From an uncultured Bacteroidota bacterium (GTDB taxonomy: Bacteria > Bacteroidota > Bacteroidia > Flavobacteriales_F > PHOS-HE28): 64,000 nt of DNA. Shown here one piece after another: positions 33,478 to 42,455 of this stretch (position 1 is the first letter of the stretch; each line of letters begins with the position of its first letter). Where the stretch lies: positions 1 to 64,000 of the forward strand of contig CADEDY010000005.1 in assembly GCA_902826215.1 (NCBI GenBank), written 5' to 3'. The translations under genes were made by a program, and so were the position numbers. The notes under the pieces were generated by a model. The model saw only the letters and a program-made list of their open reading frames with translations, had not been told where the DNA came from and did no database searches.

Positions 33478-34277
33478 AGAAGATCAAGCGCATACTTCGT
33501 CCTGTCGGCATCGCCACTGCTGTGGTGGGGATACTTCTTGCCCTCGGTTTCGTGGAGCGCACCGCGGATCGCGTCCCGATCATGGATCTGCGCGTGACGG
33601 TGGATGGTACCGAAGGCGTTCACTTCATCGATGAGCAGGCCGTTCGTCGTGAGGTACTCGATCAAGGCATCACCGTGATGGGAGCGCCTACTGGTGATGT
33701 GGACGTGACGGGTATCGAAGAGCGACTTCGGAGCATTCCCTGTGTTGCCAAGGCCGAGGTTTACCATACCATGGATGGGGCGCTTCATGCACGCGTGCAA
33801 CAGCGCATACCCATCGTTCGCGTTTTCAATACCGATGGTAGCAGTTTCTATATCGATACGGAAGGCTGGGTGATGCCCATCAACCCGAACTACACCGCAC
33901 GCGTCCTCGTCGTGACAGGTCACCTATCGGAGAACGGTGCTGCGGAAGGGGTGCACTCCGTTTTCGGCAGCGACAGCTTGGAGGAACATTCGCTCTCGGA
34001 TGACATCCATCGCCTCGCCACCTTCATCGCCGCTGATCCGTTCTGGAACGCCATGATCGATCAGGTGGTGGTGACTGCGGACAATGATTTCGAATTGATC
34101 CCTCGGGTCGGTGCACAACGTGTGTTGATCGGCGACGGTAGCGCTCTGGAGCAGCGTTTCAACAAGCTCCGCATCTTCTACGAAAAAGGCATTCCACGCT
34201 CCGATTGGAGACGCTACGCACGCATCGACCTGCGTTATACCGATCAGATCGTCTGCACCAAACGAACAACGCCCTAA
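33474..34277 (+). CDS. ftsQ: Cell division protein FtsQ/DivIB-like
   Basis: A 267-residue bitopic protein with a short basic cytoplasmic tail, one transmembrane helix (about residues 8-28, PVGIATAVVGILLALGF) and a periplasmic part. A POTRA-like domain starts near DLRVTVDGTEGVHFIDEQAV, followed by the FtsQ stretch SIPCVAKAEVYHTMDGALHARVQQR (read in parts) and YIDTEGWVMPINP. FtsQ connects early and late division proteins and FtsBL. The start overlaps murC by four bases; ftsA begins 15 bases after the stop. Confidence 0.9.
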   Translation: MKKIKRILRPVGIATAVVGILLALGFVERTADRVPIMDLRVTVDGTEGVHFIDEQAVRREVLDQGITVMGAPTGDVDVTGIEERLRSIPCVAKAEVYHTMDGALHARVQQRIPIVRVFNTDGSSFYIDTEGWVMPINPNYTARVLVVTGHLSENGAAEGVHSVFGSDSLEEHSLSDDIHRLATFIAADPFWNAMIDQVVVTADNDFELIPRVGAQRVLIGDGSALEQRFNKLRIFYEKGIPRSDWRRYARIDLRYTDQIVCTKRTTP

Positions 34278-34292
34278 CACTCCACCAATACC

Positions 34293-35594
34293 ATGGACAA
34301 TAACCAAGAGATCGTAGCCGGACTCGATATCGGAACGACCAAGATCGCCTGCATCGTCGGGCGCAAGAACGAACAGGGGAAGATCGAGATCCTCGGCATG
34401 GGCAAAGCCAAATCCGATGGGGTGACCCGCGGCGTGGTCGCCAACATCCAGAAGACGGTGGAGAGCATCATGGCCGCTGTACGCGAAGCCGGTGATAGCG
34501 CAGGCGTTGATATCGAGACGGTGAACGTGGGGATCGCCGGTCAGCACATCCGTAGCATGCAGCACCGCGGCATGAAGATGCGCGAAAGCCTGGAAGAGGA
34601 GATCCGCCAGCAGGACATCGATCTGCTGATCGACGAGACCTACCGATTGGTTATGCCTCCTGGTGAAGAGATCATCCACGTGTTGCCACAAGAGTACATC
34701 GTGGACAACGAACAGGGCATCCGCGATCCGATCGGCATGAGCGGTATCCGCATGGAGGCGAACTTCCACATCATCAGTGGACAGGTCACCGCAGCTCGCA
34801 ACATCAACAAGTGCGTGCATCGCGCAGGTCTGAATGTGACCGAGCTCATCCTGGAGCCGCTCGCAAGCGCAGACGCTGTATTGAGCTCCGAAGAGAAGGA
34901 AGCAGGTGTTGTGCTTGTTGATATCGGTGGTGGTACCACGGACATCGCGATCTTCTTCGATAACATCATCCGCCACACCGCTGTGATCCCTTTCGGTGGT
35001 AACGTAGTGACCGAGGACATTCGCCAAGGATGCGGCATCATGCGCGACCAAGCGGAACTGTTGAAGACCAAGTTCGGCAGTGCCCTCGCTGCGGAGAACA
35101 AGGAGAATGAAGTCGTATGCATCCCCGGTCTGCGCGGTCGCGAACCGAAGGAGATCAGCCTACGCACACTCGCCGAAGTGATCCAGAGCCGCATGGAGGA
35201 GATCCTCGAACACGTCTATTTCGAGATCAAGAACAGCGGCATCGAGAAGCAGCTCATCGCAGGTATCGTGCTCACGGGTGGTGGCTCGCAATTGAAGCAC
35301 CTCAAGCAATTGGTGGAGTACATGACCGGCATGACCACCCGCATCGGCTACCCCAATGAGCACCTCGCGAAGAGCAACGTGGAAGCCGTGACCAGTCCGC
35401 TCTATGCAACGGGTGTCGGTCTTGTGATGAAAGGCTTCGACTACCTCGATCGCCGTCGCCCGAAGCAGATCGACACCGTTGTTGAACGCTCCAAGAAGGC
35501 TGCTGTCGCTGGCCACTCCGGCGGTCTCTTCAGCGGTTTCCTTTCGAACATCATCACCGGCGCGTCCGAAATGCTCAAGGACGACGAGAAGTAA
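34293..35594 (+). CDS. ftsA: Cell division protein FtsA
   Basis: A 433-residue actin-like ATPase that ties FtsZ filaments to the membrane and recruits later division proteins. The phosphate-1 motif IVAGLDIGTTKIACIVGR opens the chain, the 1C domain follows, and the phosphate-2 (VLVDIGGGTTDIAIF) and adenosine (GIVLTGGGSQLKHLK) motifs are present. The C-terminus ends with an amphipathic stretch (LFSGFLSNIITGASEMLKD) that fits a membrane-targeting helix. It lies 15 bases after ftsQ and 42 bases before ftsZ. Confidence 0.96.
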   Translation: MDNNQEIVAGLDIGTTKIACIVGRKNEQGKIEILGMGKAKSDGVTRGVVANIQKTVESIMAAVREAGDSAGVDIETVNVGIAGQHIRSMQHRGMKMRESLEEEIRQQDIDLLIDETYRLVMPPGEEIIHVLPQEYIVDNEQGIRDPIGMSGIRMEANFHIISGQVTAARNINKCVHRAGLNVTELILEPLASADAVLSSEEKEAGVVLVDIGGGTTDIAIFFDNIIRHTAVIPFGGNVVTEDIRQGCGIMRDQAELLKTKFGSALAAENKENEVVCIPGLRGREPKEISLRTLAEVIQSRMEEILEHVYFEIKNSGIEKQLIAGIVLTGGGSQLKHLKQLVEYMTGMTTRIGYPNEHLAKSNVEAVTSPLYATGVGLVMKGFDYLDRRRPKQIDTVVERSKKAAVAGHSGGLFSGFLSNIITGASEMLKDDEK

Positions 35595-35636
35595 ACCCAT
35601 CGACCCTTCCACTCACCTTCCAATACCGACAACGAC

Positions 35637-37277
35637 ATGAAATTCGACCTTCCAAAAGAACTCGCCTCGATCATCAAAGTGATCGGCGTAGGTGGTGGTG
35701 GCAGCAATGCCGTCAATCACATGCACGCCCAAGGCATCAAGGGCGTGGACTTCATCATCTGCAACACCGACCGCCAGGCCTTGGACATCAGCCCGGTCCC
35801 GGTGAAGCTCCAACTCGGCATCGGCCTCACCGAAGGCCTTGGTGCAGGTTCCATCCCGGAGCGCGGCAATCAAGCAGCACAGGAGAACATCGACGAGATC
35901 AAACAACTTCTGAGCACGCGCACCAAGATGGTGTTCATCACCGCAGGCATGGGTGGTGGTACCGGAACCGGTGCCGCGCCGGTGATCGCCAAGATCGCCA
36001 GAGAGATGGGTATCCTGACCGTGGGTATCGTTACCAGCCCGTTCCAGTGGGAAGGACGCAAGCGGAAACTGCAAGCATCCGCTGGGATCGATGAGATGCG
36101 CGATGCGGTGGACACCTTGCTGGTGATCAACAACGATCGCCTGCGTGACCTCTTCGGTAACCTGTCGCTTGACAATGCCTTCGAGCATGCAGACAATGTG
36201 TTGACCACTGCGGCCCGTGGTATCGCGGAGATCATCACCATGACCGGTAAAGTGAACGTCGACTTCGAAGATGTGAAGACCGTGATGACCAGCAGCGGCG
36301 TGGCGATCATGGGCATGGCCGAAGCGGAAGGGGAGGACCGCTCGTTGCGCGCAGCTCAAGAAGCACTCGCGTCGCCGTTGTTGAACGACAGCGATATCAA
36401 AGGGGCCAAGTTCGTCCTGCTCAACATCACCCATGGAACACGCGAGGTGCTGATGGACGAGATCGACGAGATCACCGACCACATCCAACAAGCCGCTGGC
36501 AGCAGCGCCGATGTGATCTGGGGCTACTGCAAGGATGAGAGCTTGGGTGACAAGGTCCGTATCACCGTGATAGCAACCGGATTCCAGACCAACCCGGCCG
36601 GAGAGATCGCCACGGATCGGAACACTCGCACCGTTATTCCATTGAGCGCTGACGTGCCGACGATGATCACACAGCCGATCCTGAATCCGGTGGAGACCAG
36701 TGCGCCTGTTGCTCCTGTTGCTCCTCCTGCTCAGGAAGAACCCGCCACGCCCGAGCCGTACTTGAAACCTGCGGCAGCGGCGCCAGTTGAAGAGGCGCGT
36801 CCAGCACCGATCGTCGCAGCGCCTCAACGGACCATCGAGTTCGAAGTGGAACGCGCTGCAGTCGCTCGCGAGCAACAGAACAATGCAACGACATCGGCAC
36901 CAACTCCTGCTGCTCCGGAGAAGAAAGTGTTCGAACTGTACGACAGCACAACGGCGAACCAACCGACGGACGCTGTCGATACAGGACGTACGGAGATCAA
37001 TGAAGCACGTTGGTCCCAGGCGGAACACCAGAGCCGAGTTGAACAGCGGGTGGCCAAGGTGCGCGAGTTGAACCAACGCCTGCGCACTCCCAACGGTCTC
37101 AGTGACCTGGAACGCGAGCCAGCATACAAGCGCAAGAACATCCACATCAGCGAAAGCACCAAGAGCACCGACTCCAATGTGAGCCGGTATACCTTGAGCG
37201 AAGAGACCGATGAGAATGGAGAGCGCCGTGTTGAGCTGAAGCGCAACAACCCGTACTTGCACGACAACGTAGATTGA
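35637..37277 (+). CDS. ftsZ: Cell division protein FtsZ (long linker form)
   Basis: A 546-residue tubulin-like GTPase that forms the division ring. The nucleotide-binding start VIGVGGGGSNAVNHM and the tubulin signature GGGTGTGAAP (residues 106-115) are intact, as is the T7-loop region with the catalytic Asp. The GTPase core ends near residue 325. It is followed by a long Ala/Pro/Glu-rich linker (about 345-400) and a conserved tail with LEREPAYKRKNI, VSRYTLSEE and the very end NPYLHDNVD. The tail is longer than the E. coli one but fits Bacteroidota FtsZ proteins as I remember them. A separate promoter was not obvious in the 42-base gap before it. Confidence 0.96.
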   Translation: MKFDLPKELASIIKVIGVGGGGSNAVNHMHAQGIKGVDFIICNTDRQALDISPVPVKLQLGIGLTEGLGAGSIPERGNQAAQENIDEIKQLLSTRTKMVFITAGMGGGTGTGAAPVIAKIAREMGILTVGIVTSPFQWEGRKRKLQASAGIDEMRDAVDTLLVINNDRLRDLFGNLSLDNAFEHADNVLTTAARGIAEIITMTGKVNVDFEDVKTVMTSSGVAIMGMAEAEGEDRSLRAAQEALASPLLNDSDIKGAKFVLLNITHGTREVLMDEIDEITDHIQQAAGSSADVIWGYCKDESLGDKVRITVIATGFQTNPAGEIATDRNTRTVIPLSADVPTMITQPILNPVETSAPVAPVAPPAQEEPATPEPYLKPAAAAPVEEARPAPIVAAPQRTIEFEVERAAVAREQQNNATTSAPTPAAPEKKVFELYDSTTANQPTDAVDTGRTEINEARWSQAEHQSRVEQRVAKVRELNQRLRTPNGLSDLEREPAYKRKNIHISESTKSTDSNVSRYTLSEETDENGERRVELKRNNPYLHDNVD

Positions 37278-37316
37278 TCCTGAGGATCAGGACCGATCAA
37301 CATTCAACGAGGAACA

Positions 37317-37772
37317 ATGGACCTGCAACAACGTATTGACGCGGACATCAAAGCCGCCATGCTGGCCCGTGAGAAGGACAAGCTGAATGCTCTTCGTGCC
37401 ATCAAGAGTGCGATACTTTTGGAGCTTACCAAGGAAGGGGGCAAGGAGGGATTGGACGAGGCGGTCGGATCGAAGATCCTCCAGAAGTTGCACAAGCAAA
37501 GGATGGAAAGCGCGACGATCTATCACGCCCAGGAACGTCCGGAATTGGCGGCGGAAGAGGAGGCTCAAGCCTTGGTCATTGAAGCCTACATGCCAAAGCG
37601 GATGAGCGATGCCGAGGTGGAGAAGGAAGTGCGAGCCGTGATCGACGCACTAGGTGCCAAGAGCATGGCCGACATGGGCAAGGTGATGGGCGAGGCGAAC
37701 AAACGCCTGGCCGGTAAGGCGGATGGTAGTGCGATCGCTGCCATGGTGAAGCGTGCACTGGCAGGTGGTTGA
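37317..37772 (+). CDS. GatB/YqeY domain-containing protein
   Basis: A 151-residue helical protein of the YqeY family, related to the tail domain of the GatB amidotransferase subunit that contacts tRNA. The typical opening DLQQRIDADIKAAMLAREKDKLNALRAIKSA (read in parts) and the C-terminal ADMGKVMGEANKRLAGKADG are present. YqeY-like proteins are thought to act around tRNA or translation, but their role is not settled. The ATG at 37317 lies 39 bases after ftsZ, and a strong terminator follows 24 bases after the stop, so it probably closes the dcw transcript. Confidence 0.92.
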   Translation: MDLQQRIDADIKAAMLAREKDKLNALRAIKSAILLELTKEGGKEGLDEAVGSKILQKLHKQRMESATIYHAQERPELAAEEEAQALVIEAYMPKRMSDAEVEKEVRAVIDALGAKSMADMGKVMGEANKRLAGKADGSAIAAMVKRALAGG

Positions 37773-37795
37773 ACGGTCGATCCGGATCTGAATTG

Positions 37796-37822
37796 GAAAG
37801 CGCCTCTGATCGGGGCGCTTTC
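37796..37822 (+). terminator. Rho-independent terminator after the dcw operon
   Basis: A perfect 9-base-pair GC-rich stem (GAAAGCGCC at 37796-37804 with GGCGCTTTC at 37814-37822) followed by TTCTTTCC. It ends the transcript that includes the YqeY-like gene. Confidence 0.85.
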
Positions 37823-37825
37823 TTC

Positions 37826-38098
37826 TTTCCGACTTCCGCTACGACCAAGGTCCGCGCTGTGTTTCTGGTGCGGAGTTCAGTACGATCCGTCCTTTTCTTT
37901 CGCCCCAATGGGTTGCTGATCCAACGGTCCAGGAGACTTGCTGAAGATCGATGCGTTCAATGCTTCGTTCGGTCAATTCGGATCGATCCGCACGGTCCTG
38001 CATGAGCGGGCCAATGAATGGTTCTGTTCGTTACGTCGAGCGGATAACGGATCGGAACCCTTCGTCTGGTTGAGCAGGGTAGCTCCTGAAAAAGCGAA
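37826..38098. other. Intergenic stretch, no gene seen
   Basis: Between the dcw terminator and the minus-strand hairpin there are only short open frames without recognisable motifs. The frame on the plus strand that continues to 38348 is the antisense of the small Ala/Lys protein gene and is not credible. Confidence 0.5.
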
Positions 38099-38120
38099 GG
38101 GCCCCGATCGCTCGGGGCCC
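38099..38120 (-). terminator. Terminator of the Ala/Lys/Pro protein gene
   Basis: A perfect 9-base-pair stem (GGGCCCCGA with TCGGGGCCC) around a 4-base loop. On the minus strand it is followed by CTTCGCTTTTT, a usable U-run. It lies 24 bases after the stop of the small gene at 38145. Confidence 0.8.
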
Positions 38121-38144
38121 TCCACGCGTTCTGAAGAACGCTGC

Positions 38145-38279
38145 TTACTTCTTCTTCGCAGCTTTCTTAGCGGCCTTCTTAGGGGCTGCTTTTTTAGCGG
38201 CCTTCTTAGGAGCTGCTTTTTTTGCTGCTTTCTTCGGGGCTGCTTTTTTAGCGGCCTTCTTTGCTGCCTTCTTTGCCAT
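38145..38279 (-). CDS. Histone H1-like Ala/Lys/Pro-rich small protein
   Basis: A 44-residue protein made almost only of Lys, Ala and Pro. After the initiating Met-Ala it consists of AAKK and AAPKK units and ends in KKK. The composition is that of the C-terminal tail of eukaryotic histone H1 and of bacterial H1-like proteins such as Hc1, which bind and condense DNA without sequence choice; that role here is inference. Support for a real gene: an exact -7 box TACGTTTG 22 bases before the ATG, a clean terminator 24 bases after the stop, and synonymous codon variation (GCA/GCC/GCT, AAA/AAG) among the repeats. It is too short for most gene finders. Confidence 0.82.
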   Translation of the reverse strand: MAKKAAKKAAKKAAPKKAAKKAAPKKAAKKAAPKKAAKKAAKKK

Positions 38280-38301
38280 GGCGAAATGGGTTTGTTTGCG
38301 T

Positions 38302-38309
38302 CAAACGTA
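38302..38309 (-). promoter_or_regulatory. Putative -7 promoter box of the Ala/Lys/Pro protein
   Basis: TACGTTTG on the minus strand matches TAnnTTTG exactly and lies 22 bases before the ATG at 38279. Confidence 0.6.
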
Positions 38310-38586
38310 ATCGTGTGCGCGCACAGTTGTACGCGAAAGGCAAAATAAAGTTCACACCGATGATTGTTCATATCGTCGAACTGCTACTTCTCGTCGCCGT
38401 TCGAATGCGAGATGATGAGCATGAGAAGTGTTGATCACGATCGATGCGTTGATCACTTCTTCTTGCACATCGATCCATCATCGATGCGCTATTGTTCTTT
38501 GATACCAACGTATTCAGAGCATCAAGCGAACTTCATGATGAAGATGTGCATGGCATCACCGTCGATGATTGCACATGTTACTTCGA
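38310..38586. other. Intergenic stretch, no gene seen
   Basis: Gene-free region between the small basic protein and the response regulator. It is rich in GATC-containing short palindromes (for example TTGATCA at 38432 and again near 38451), but no larger structure or coding frame was convincing. Confidence 0.4.
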
Positions 38587-39285
38587 TCACTCCACTTGCA
38601 ATTTGAAACCTACGCCGTGCACGTTCACGATGCGTACTGTAGGATCCAACTTCAGGTATTTCCGCAATCGACTGATGAAGACATCGAGGCTTCGGCCGAG
38701 GAAGTACGTGTCGTCACCCCACACCATGTTCAAGACCAACTCGCGTGGCAATACTTGATCCTGATGCATGCACAACAAACGAAGTACCTCAGCTTCTTTC
38801 TTGGTGAGCTTGCGTTCTTCTGTTGGATGGCTCAACATCAAGTTGCGATGATCGAAGGTGTACGCACCAAGTTCGAAACGCTCGCGACTTTTCGGATCCT
38901 CCGTGCGTCCATGTGTTCGACGGAGGATGGCCTCGATCCGAAGGGCGAGCTCCTCGTGGCTGAATGGTTTCGTCAAGTAGTCATCACCGCCTGCTTTGAA
39001 TCCTGCGATGCGATCCTCCGTCTGGCTCTTGGCCGTGAGGAAGACGATGGGGATCTCGGCATTCGTGAGTCGGATGTCCTCCGCCAGACTGAATCCATCC
39101 TTGTGGGGTAACATCACATCCAGCACGCACAGGTCGTATGGATGCTCGTTGAATTGGTGCAGCCCTTCCTTGCCATCACGGCACAGATGGACGGCATAGC
39201 CCATGCGTTTCAACGTGTCCTGGATCACGAAACCCAGGTTCTGGTCGTCCTCCACGAGCAGGATATTCGCTTTGATCTCGATCAT
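38587..39285 (-). CDS. OmpR-family response regulator
   Basis: A 232-residue transcription factor with an N-terminal receiver domain and a C-terminal winged helix. The acidic pair EDD is at residues 12-14, the phospho-acceptor is Asp56 in DLCVLDVMLPHKDG, and the conserved Thr/Lys are in IVFLTAKSQ and DDYLTKPFS. The DNA-binding domain ends with FISRLRKYLKLDPTVRIVNVHGVGFKLQ (read in parts). It follows the histidine kinase gene by 20 bases on the same strand and surely pairs with it. The pair resembles the RprX/RprY type of Bacteroides; the stimulus is unknown. Confidence 0.93.
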   Translation of the reverse strand: MIEIKANILLVEDDQNLGFVIQDTLKRMGYAVHLCRDGKEGLHQFNEHPYDLCVLDVMLPHKDGFSLAEDIRLTNAEIPIVFLTAKSQTEDRIAGFKAGGDDYLTKPFSHEELALRIEAILRRTHGRTEDPKSRERFELGAYTFDHRNLMLSHPTEERKLTKKEAEVLRLLCMHQDQVLPRELVLNMVWGDDTYFLGRSLDVFISRLRKYLKLDPTVRIVNVHGVGFKLQVE

Positions 39286-39305
39286 GACTGGTCAAGTTGA
39301 ACTGT

Positions 39306-40631
39306 TCACGAGCGGGCAAGGGGCAGCGTCAGTGTGAAGGTGCTGCCCTTGTCCACCTCGCTACTGACCTGGATCCTGCCGCCGTGCGCCTGCGCGATGT
39401 GCTGCACATAGTGGAGTCCCAGTCCGAATCCTTTTACGTTGTGGACATTCCCGGTGTGTACTCGGTAGAAGCGTTCGAAGATGTGCTTGAGGTCCTCCTT
39501 CCGAATACCGATCCCCCGATCGATCACCGATATGGAAAGCTCGTTCGTATCGTTCTTGGTGACCAAACGAATGGTGCTCCCATCCGGTCCGTACTTCAAA
39601 GCGTTGTCGACCAGGTTCGTCAGTGCATTGGTCAAGTGCACGCGATCACCACGCACCATGGCTTTTTCAGCTTGCAGGTCCAATTGAAGTGTCGCATTCC
39701 TTTCCTGCAACGGGATCCGGAAATGCTCCGCCACTTTCTGCGCAACGACATGGAGGTCGATCGACTCGGTCTTCAGATCAACGGTATCCTTCTCCAAGGT
39801 GGAAAGTTGGAGCACACGCTCCACTTGGATACGCAAGCGTTCATTCTCACTGCGGATGATCTTGGCGTATTCACGAAGTCGGTCCGGTTCTTCGATGATG
39901 TGCGGGTCGCTCAGTACCTCGCTGCTCAGTGCAATGGTGCTGATGGGTGTCTTCAGTTCATGCGTCATGTTCCCGATGAAGTCGTTCTTCATCTCGCTCA
40001 GCTTCTTCTGCTTCAGGATGATCCAAACACTGTATGCGAAGAAGCCGAAGACGATCAGGGTGACAACGGCAGGAAAGATCCATGTCCAAGCGCTCTGGTG
40101 CTCTTCCCAAAGCGTGCTCTCGCGGTTCGGGAAGTACACGCCGAAGTAATGGCCATCCTTATCCAACTTCTGCAATCGCGTGTGCTCCACGGTATCGGTG
40201 TTCACACTGTCCGCTGCCACATAGTTGCCGTATACGATGCTGTCCGTGAAGCAATCGTAGATGCCATACTCGAAGTCCTCCTGGATGTTCCGCCGACTGA
40301 ATTCCTTCTTCAGGAGCGACTCCAATAGATAAGGGTGAAGCGTGTCGTTGATCGTGACGGCGAAGTAGTTCGGTCGCTCTTGCTTCACCGCATCGTAGAG
40401 GTCCGATGGATCCTTGGTGATGGAGAGGATCTGTTCGGTCACGTCGGTGAGTGCGATCACCACGCGGTCATTGAACTGTTTCTCCAGTTGGATGGCCTGC
40501 TCTTGATTGAGTTCCACCTGCTCGCTGCGATAGCGGGATGCTTCTCGTAACCACAGGAGCTGGATCACCACCACGCCGATCACGCTCAAGGTGGCGAGCA
40601 ACATAAGGGTCCCAATTGCGCGTCGTCCCAT
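39306..40631 (-). CDS. Sensor histidine kinase (partner of the adjacent response regulator)
   Basis: A 441-residue membrane kinase with a transmembrane helix near residues 9-27, a periplasmic or extracytoplasmic sensor of about 155 residues, and a second helix near 184-205. The HisKA motif is NMTHELKTP with phospho-acceptor His224, followed by N box (NLVDNALKYG), G1 (DRGIGIRKED), FERFYR and G2 (GFGLGLHYVQHI). No HAMP domain is visible between helix 2 and the kinase core. The response regulator follows by 20 bases. A weak box TAACATTG lies about 8 bases before the ATG on the minus strand. Confidence 0.92.
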   Translation of the reverse strand: MGRRAIGTLMLLATLSVIGVVVIQLLWLREASRYRSEQVELNQEQAIQLEKQFNDRVVIALTDVTEQILSITKDPSDLYDAVKQERPNYFAVTINDTLHPYLLESLLKKEFSRRNIQEDFEYGIYDCFTDSIVYGNYVAADSVNTDTVEHTRLQKLDKDGHYFGVYFPNRESTLWEEHQSAWTWIFPAVVTLIVFGFFAYSVWIILKQKKLSEMKNDFIGNMTHELKTPISTIALSSEVLSDPHIIEEPDRLREYAKIIRSENERLRIQVERVLQLSTLEKDTVDLKTESIDLHVVAQKVAEHFRIPLQERNATLQLDLQAEKAMVRGDRVHLTNALTNLVDNALKYGPDGSTIRLVTKNDTNELSISVIDRGIGIRKEDLKHIFERFYRVHTGNVHNVKGFGLGLHYVQHIAQAHGGRIQVSSEVDKGSTFTLTLPLARS

Positions 40632-40688
40632 GGTCGTGTTGCAATGTTACACTCTACGAGGCATGCAGGTGATGCATTAACAAGCCTT

Positions 40689-40696
40689 TACTTTCG
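40689..40696 (+). promoter_or_regulatory. Putative -7 promoter box of the GT39 gene
   Basis: TACTTTCG, the same variant as before mraZ, ending 5 bases before the GTG start at 40702. If used, the message is leaderless or nearly so. Confidence 0.4.
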
Positions 40697-40701
40697 CCGC
40701 C

Positions 40702-42291
40702 GTGTCGCCCCGCTCATTCCACATCGTACTGGCAGCCATTGGTATGGTCGTGCTTCTTGGAATGGGTCTGGATGTGATGGAGGTGGATGCAGCCCAGTAT
40801 GCGAGCATGTCCCGCGATATGATGTTGCGCGGCGATGTACTACACCTTTTCTTCCGGGATGCCGACTATTTGGACAAGCCCCCTTTGCTTTTCTGGCTTT
40901 CTGCCCTTTCCTTCAAATTGTTCGGGGTGCATGATTGGAGCTACCGACTGCCGAGTGTGCTCTTTGCTTGCCTTGGCGTCTTCTCCACCTTTCGATTCGC
41001 TGCCTTGTATCATGATCGGTCAGTGGCCCGAATGGCCGCCATCATGTTCGCGGGTTCAGCGGCGTTCTTCGTCATGACCAACGACATTCGATGTGATACC
41101 ATACTAACTGGTGCGGTCATAACGGCGATCTGGTTGGGATGCGCATGGCTTGAAAGTGGTCGGATCTGGCAGTTGTCGGGGTGCGCCATGGCCGTGTCCG
41201 CCGCGCTTCTCGCAAAGGGTCCGATCGGTGCCGTCGCACCGCTCCTTGCAATTGGTGGTCAGGTGATCTTCGCACGAAAGTGGTCCGAGCTCAAGGATCC
41301 GAAATTGCTCGTCGTTCCCATCATCATCGCGGCTTTGCTCTTGCCGATGTGCATTGGGCTTTACCAACAACACGGCGCACATGGTTTGCGGTTCTTTTTC
41401 TGGGAACAGAGTTTCGGTCGCATCACGGGTGAGAATCGATGGAAGGATGATTCGACGCTGTTCTACTTCACGCACGAGCTGCTCTGGCAGATGCTTCCGT
41501 GGACGGTGGTCATACTTCTAGGATCGTGGCGCAATGTTCGATCCTTGTTCCGGGGGGATCGCCTGCCCGAGTATGCGAGCACGGTTGGTGCGCTCTTGGT
41601 ATTCGCCGCGCTCTCACTATCCCAGTTCAAGCTGCCGCATTACCTCTTTGTTACCCTACCGCTCTTCGCAGTGATCGGTGCTTCGGCATGGGCAGAATTC
41701 TCCGGGAGGCGATCACTGTTCAAGGTGCAGATTGGACTTCTGGTCATTCTTTTCGTATTGGCCTTGTTGATCACATTCTTGGCCTTTCCGGCTGGTCATT
41801 GGCCGTTCGTCCTTGCTCTATGTCTGGCTTTCGGGATCAGTGCCCATCAGTTGCGTTGGTCGAACGGTCGGCAATGCCTTTTCCTCAGCTCAGCGTGGTT
41901 GATGGTTGCTGTGGGAGTCGTCATGAACGGGCACTTCTATCCCAACGTTCTGCGCTATCAGGCCAATGCGACTGCGGGTCGCTGGGCTGCTGAGAACGAG
42001 AAGGAGAGAGGGAGGTTCTTCGAACTTCAAACGAGCGGCAGCGCCATCGATTACTATGCTGGGTATCCTGTTCCATGGATCGGTAACGCGGATGACGCCC
42101 GAAAAGTGATCAGGCCCGGCGTCGTGATCTACACGGATGAGCCACATCGGCGGGATCTGATCGAGGCTGGTCTGGTGCCATTGGAAGTCATGGAACTCGC
42201 GAATCACCCGGCGCAACGACTTTCCGTTCCTTTTCTCTTGCCTGTGCACCGTCCAAGCACATTGGAGCAGCGATATCTCTTGATCTATTGA
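40702..42291 (+). CDS. ArnT/GT39-type membrane glycosyltransferase
   Basis: A 529-residue polytopic membrane protein of the GT-C (dolichyl-phosphate-mannose mannosyltransferase/ArnT) kind, which transfers a sugar from a polyprenyl-phosphate carrier on the periplasmic side. The first extracytoplasmic loop carries acidic residues in MEVDAAQYASMSRDM, and the DKPP motif in DYLDKPPLLFWL is typical. About eleven hydrophobic helices follow, then a soluble C-terminal domain (from about residue 430). The start is a GTG. No neighbouring glycan genes hint at the acceptor; lipid A, a surface polysaccharide or protein glycans are all possible. Confidence 0.85.
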   Translation: MSPRSFHIVLAAIGMVVLLGMGLDVMEVDAAQYASMSRDMMLRGDVLHLFFRDADYLDKPPLLFWLSALSFKLFGVHDWSYRLPSVLFACLGVFSTFRFAALYHDRSVARMAAIMFAGSAAFFVMTNDIRCDTILTGAVITAIWLGCAWLESGRIWQLSGCAMAVSAALLAKGPIGAVAPLLAIGGQVIFARKWSELKDPKLLVVPIIIAALLLPMCIGLYQQHGAHGLRFFFWEQSFGRITGENRWKDDSTLFYFTHELLWQMLPWTVVILLGSWRNVRSLFRGDRLPEYASTVGALLVFAALSLSQFKLPHYLFVTLPLFAVIGASAWAEFSGRRSLFKVQIGLLVILFVLALLITFLAFPAGHWPFVLALCLAFGISAHQLRWSNGRQCLFLSSAWLMVAVGVVMNGHFYPNVLRYQANATAGRWAAENEKERGRFFELQTSGSAIDYYAGYPVPWIGNADDARKVIRPGVVIYTDEPHRRDLIEAGLVPLEVMELANHPAQRLSVPFLLPVHRPSTLEQRYLLIY

Positions 42292-42455
42292 ACGGGTATG
42301 GTCGCGTAGATGTGCCCTACCGATCAGGGGGGCTGGCTACGCTTACTGCCCCTTGTTGCACTACCGTGACGGAACTGAGTTGATACCCACGATCATGCTA
42401 TTGAGTGCCGGCGACTTCTGTGGTTGCTTTGCAGTCCCAGACAAGAACACATCCC

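Noticed and set aside
35613-37262. A 549-codon open frame antisense to ftsZ
   Set aside because: It mirrors the codon pattern of ftsZ, has no recognisable motif and no start context; a shadow of a GC-rich gene.
37938-38348. Cys/Leu-rich 136-codon frame on the plus strand
   Set aside because: It is the antisense of the Ala/Lys/Pro protein gene, which has promoter and terminator.
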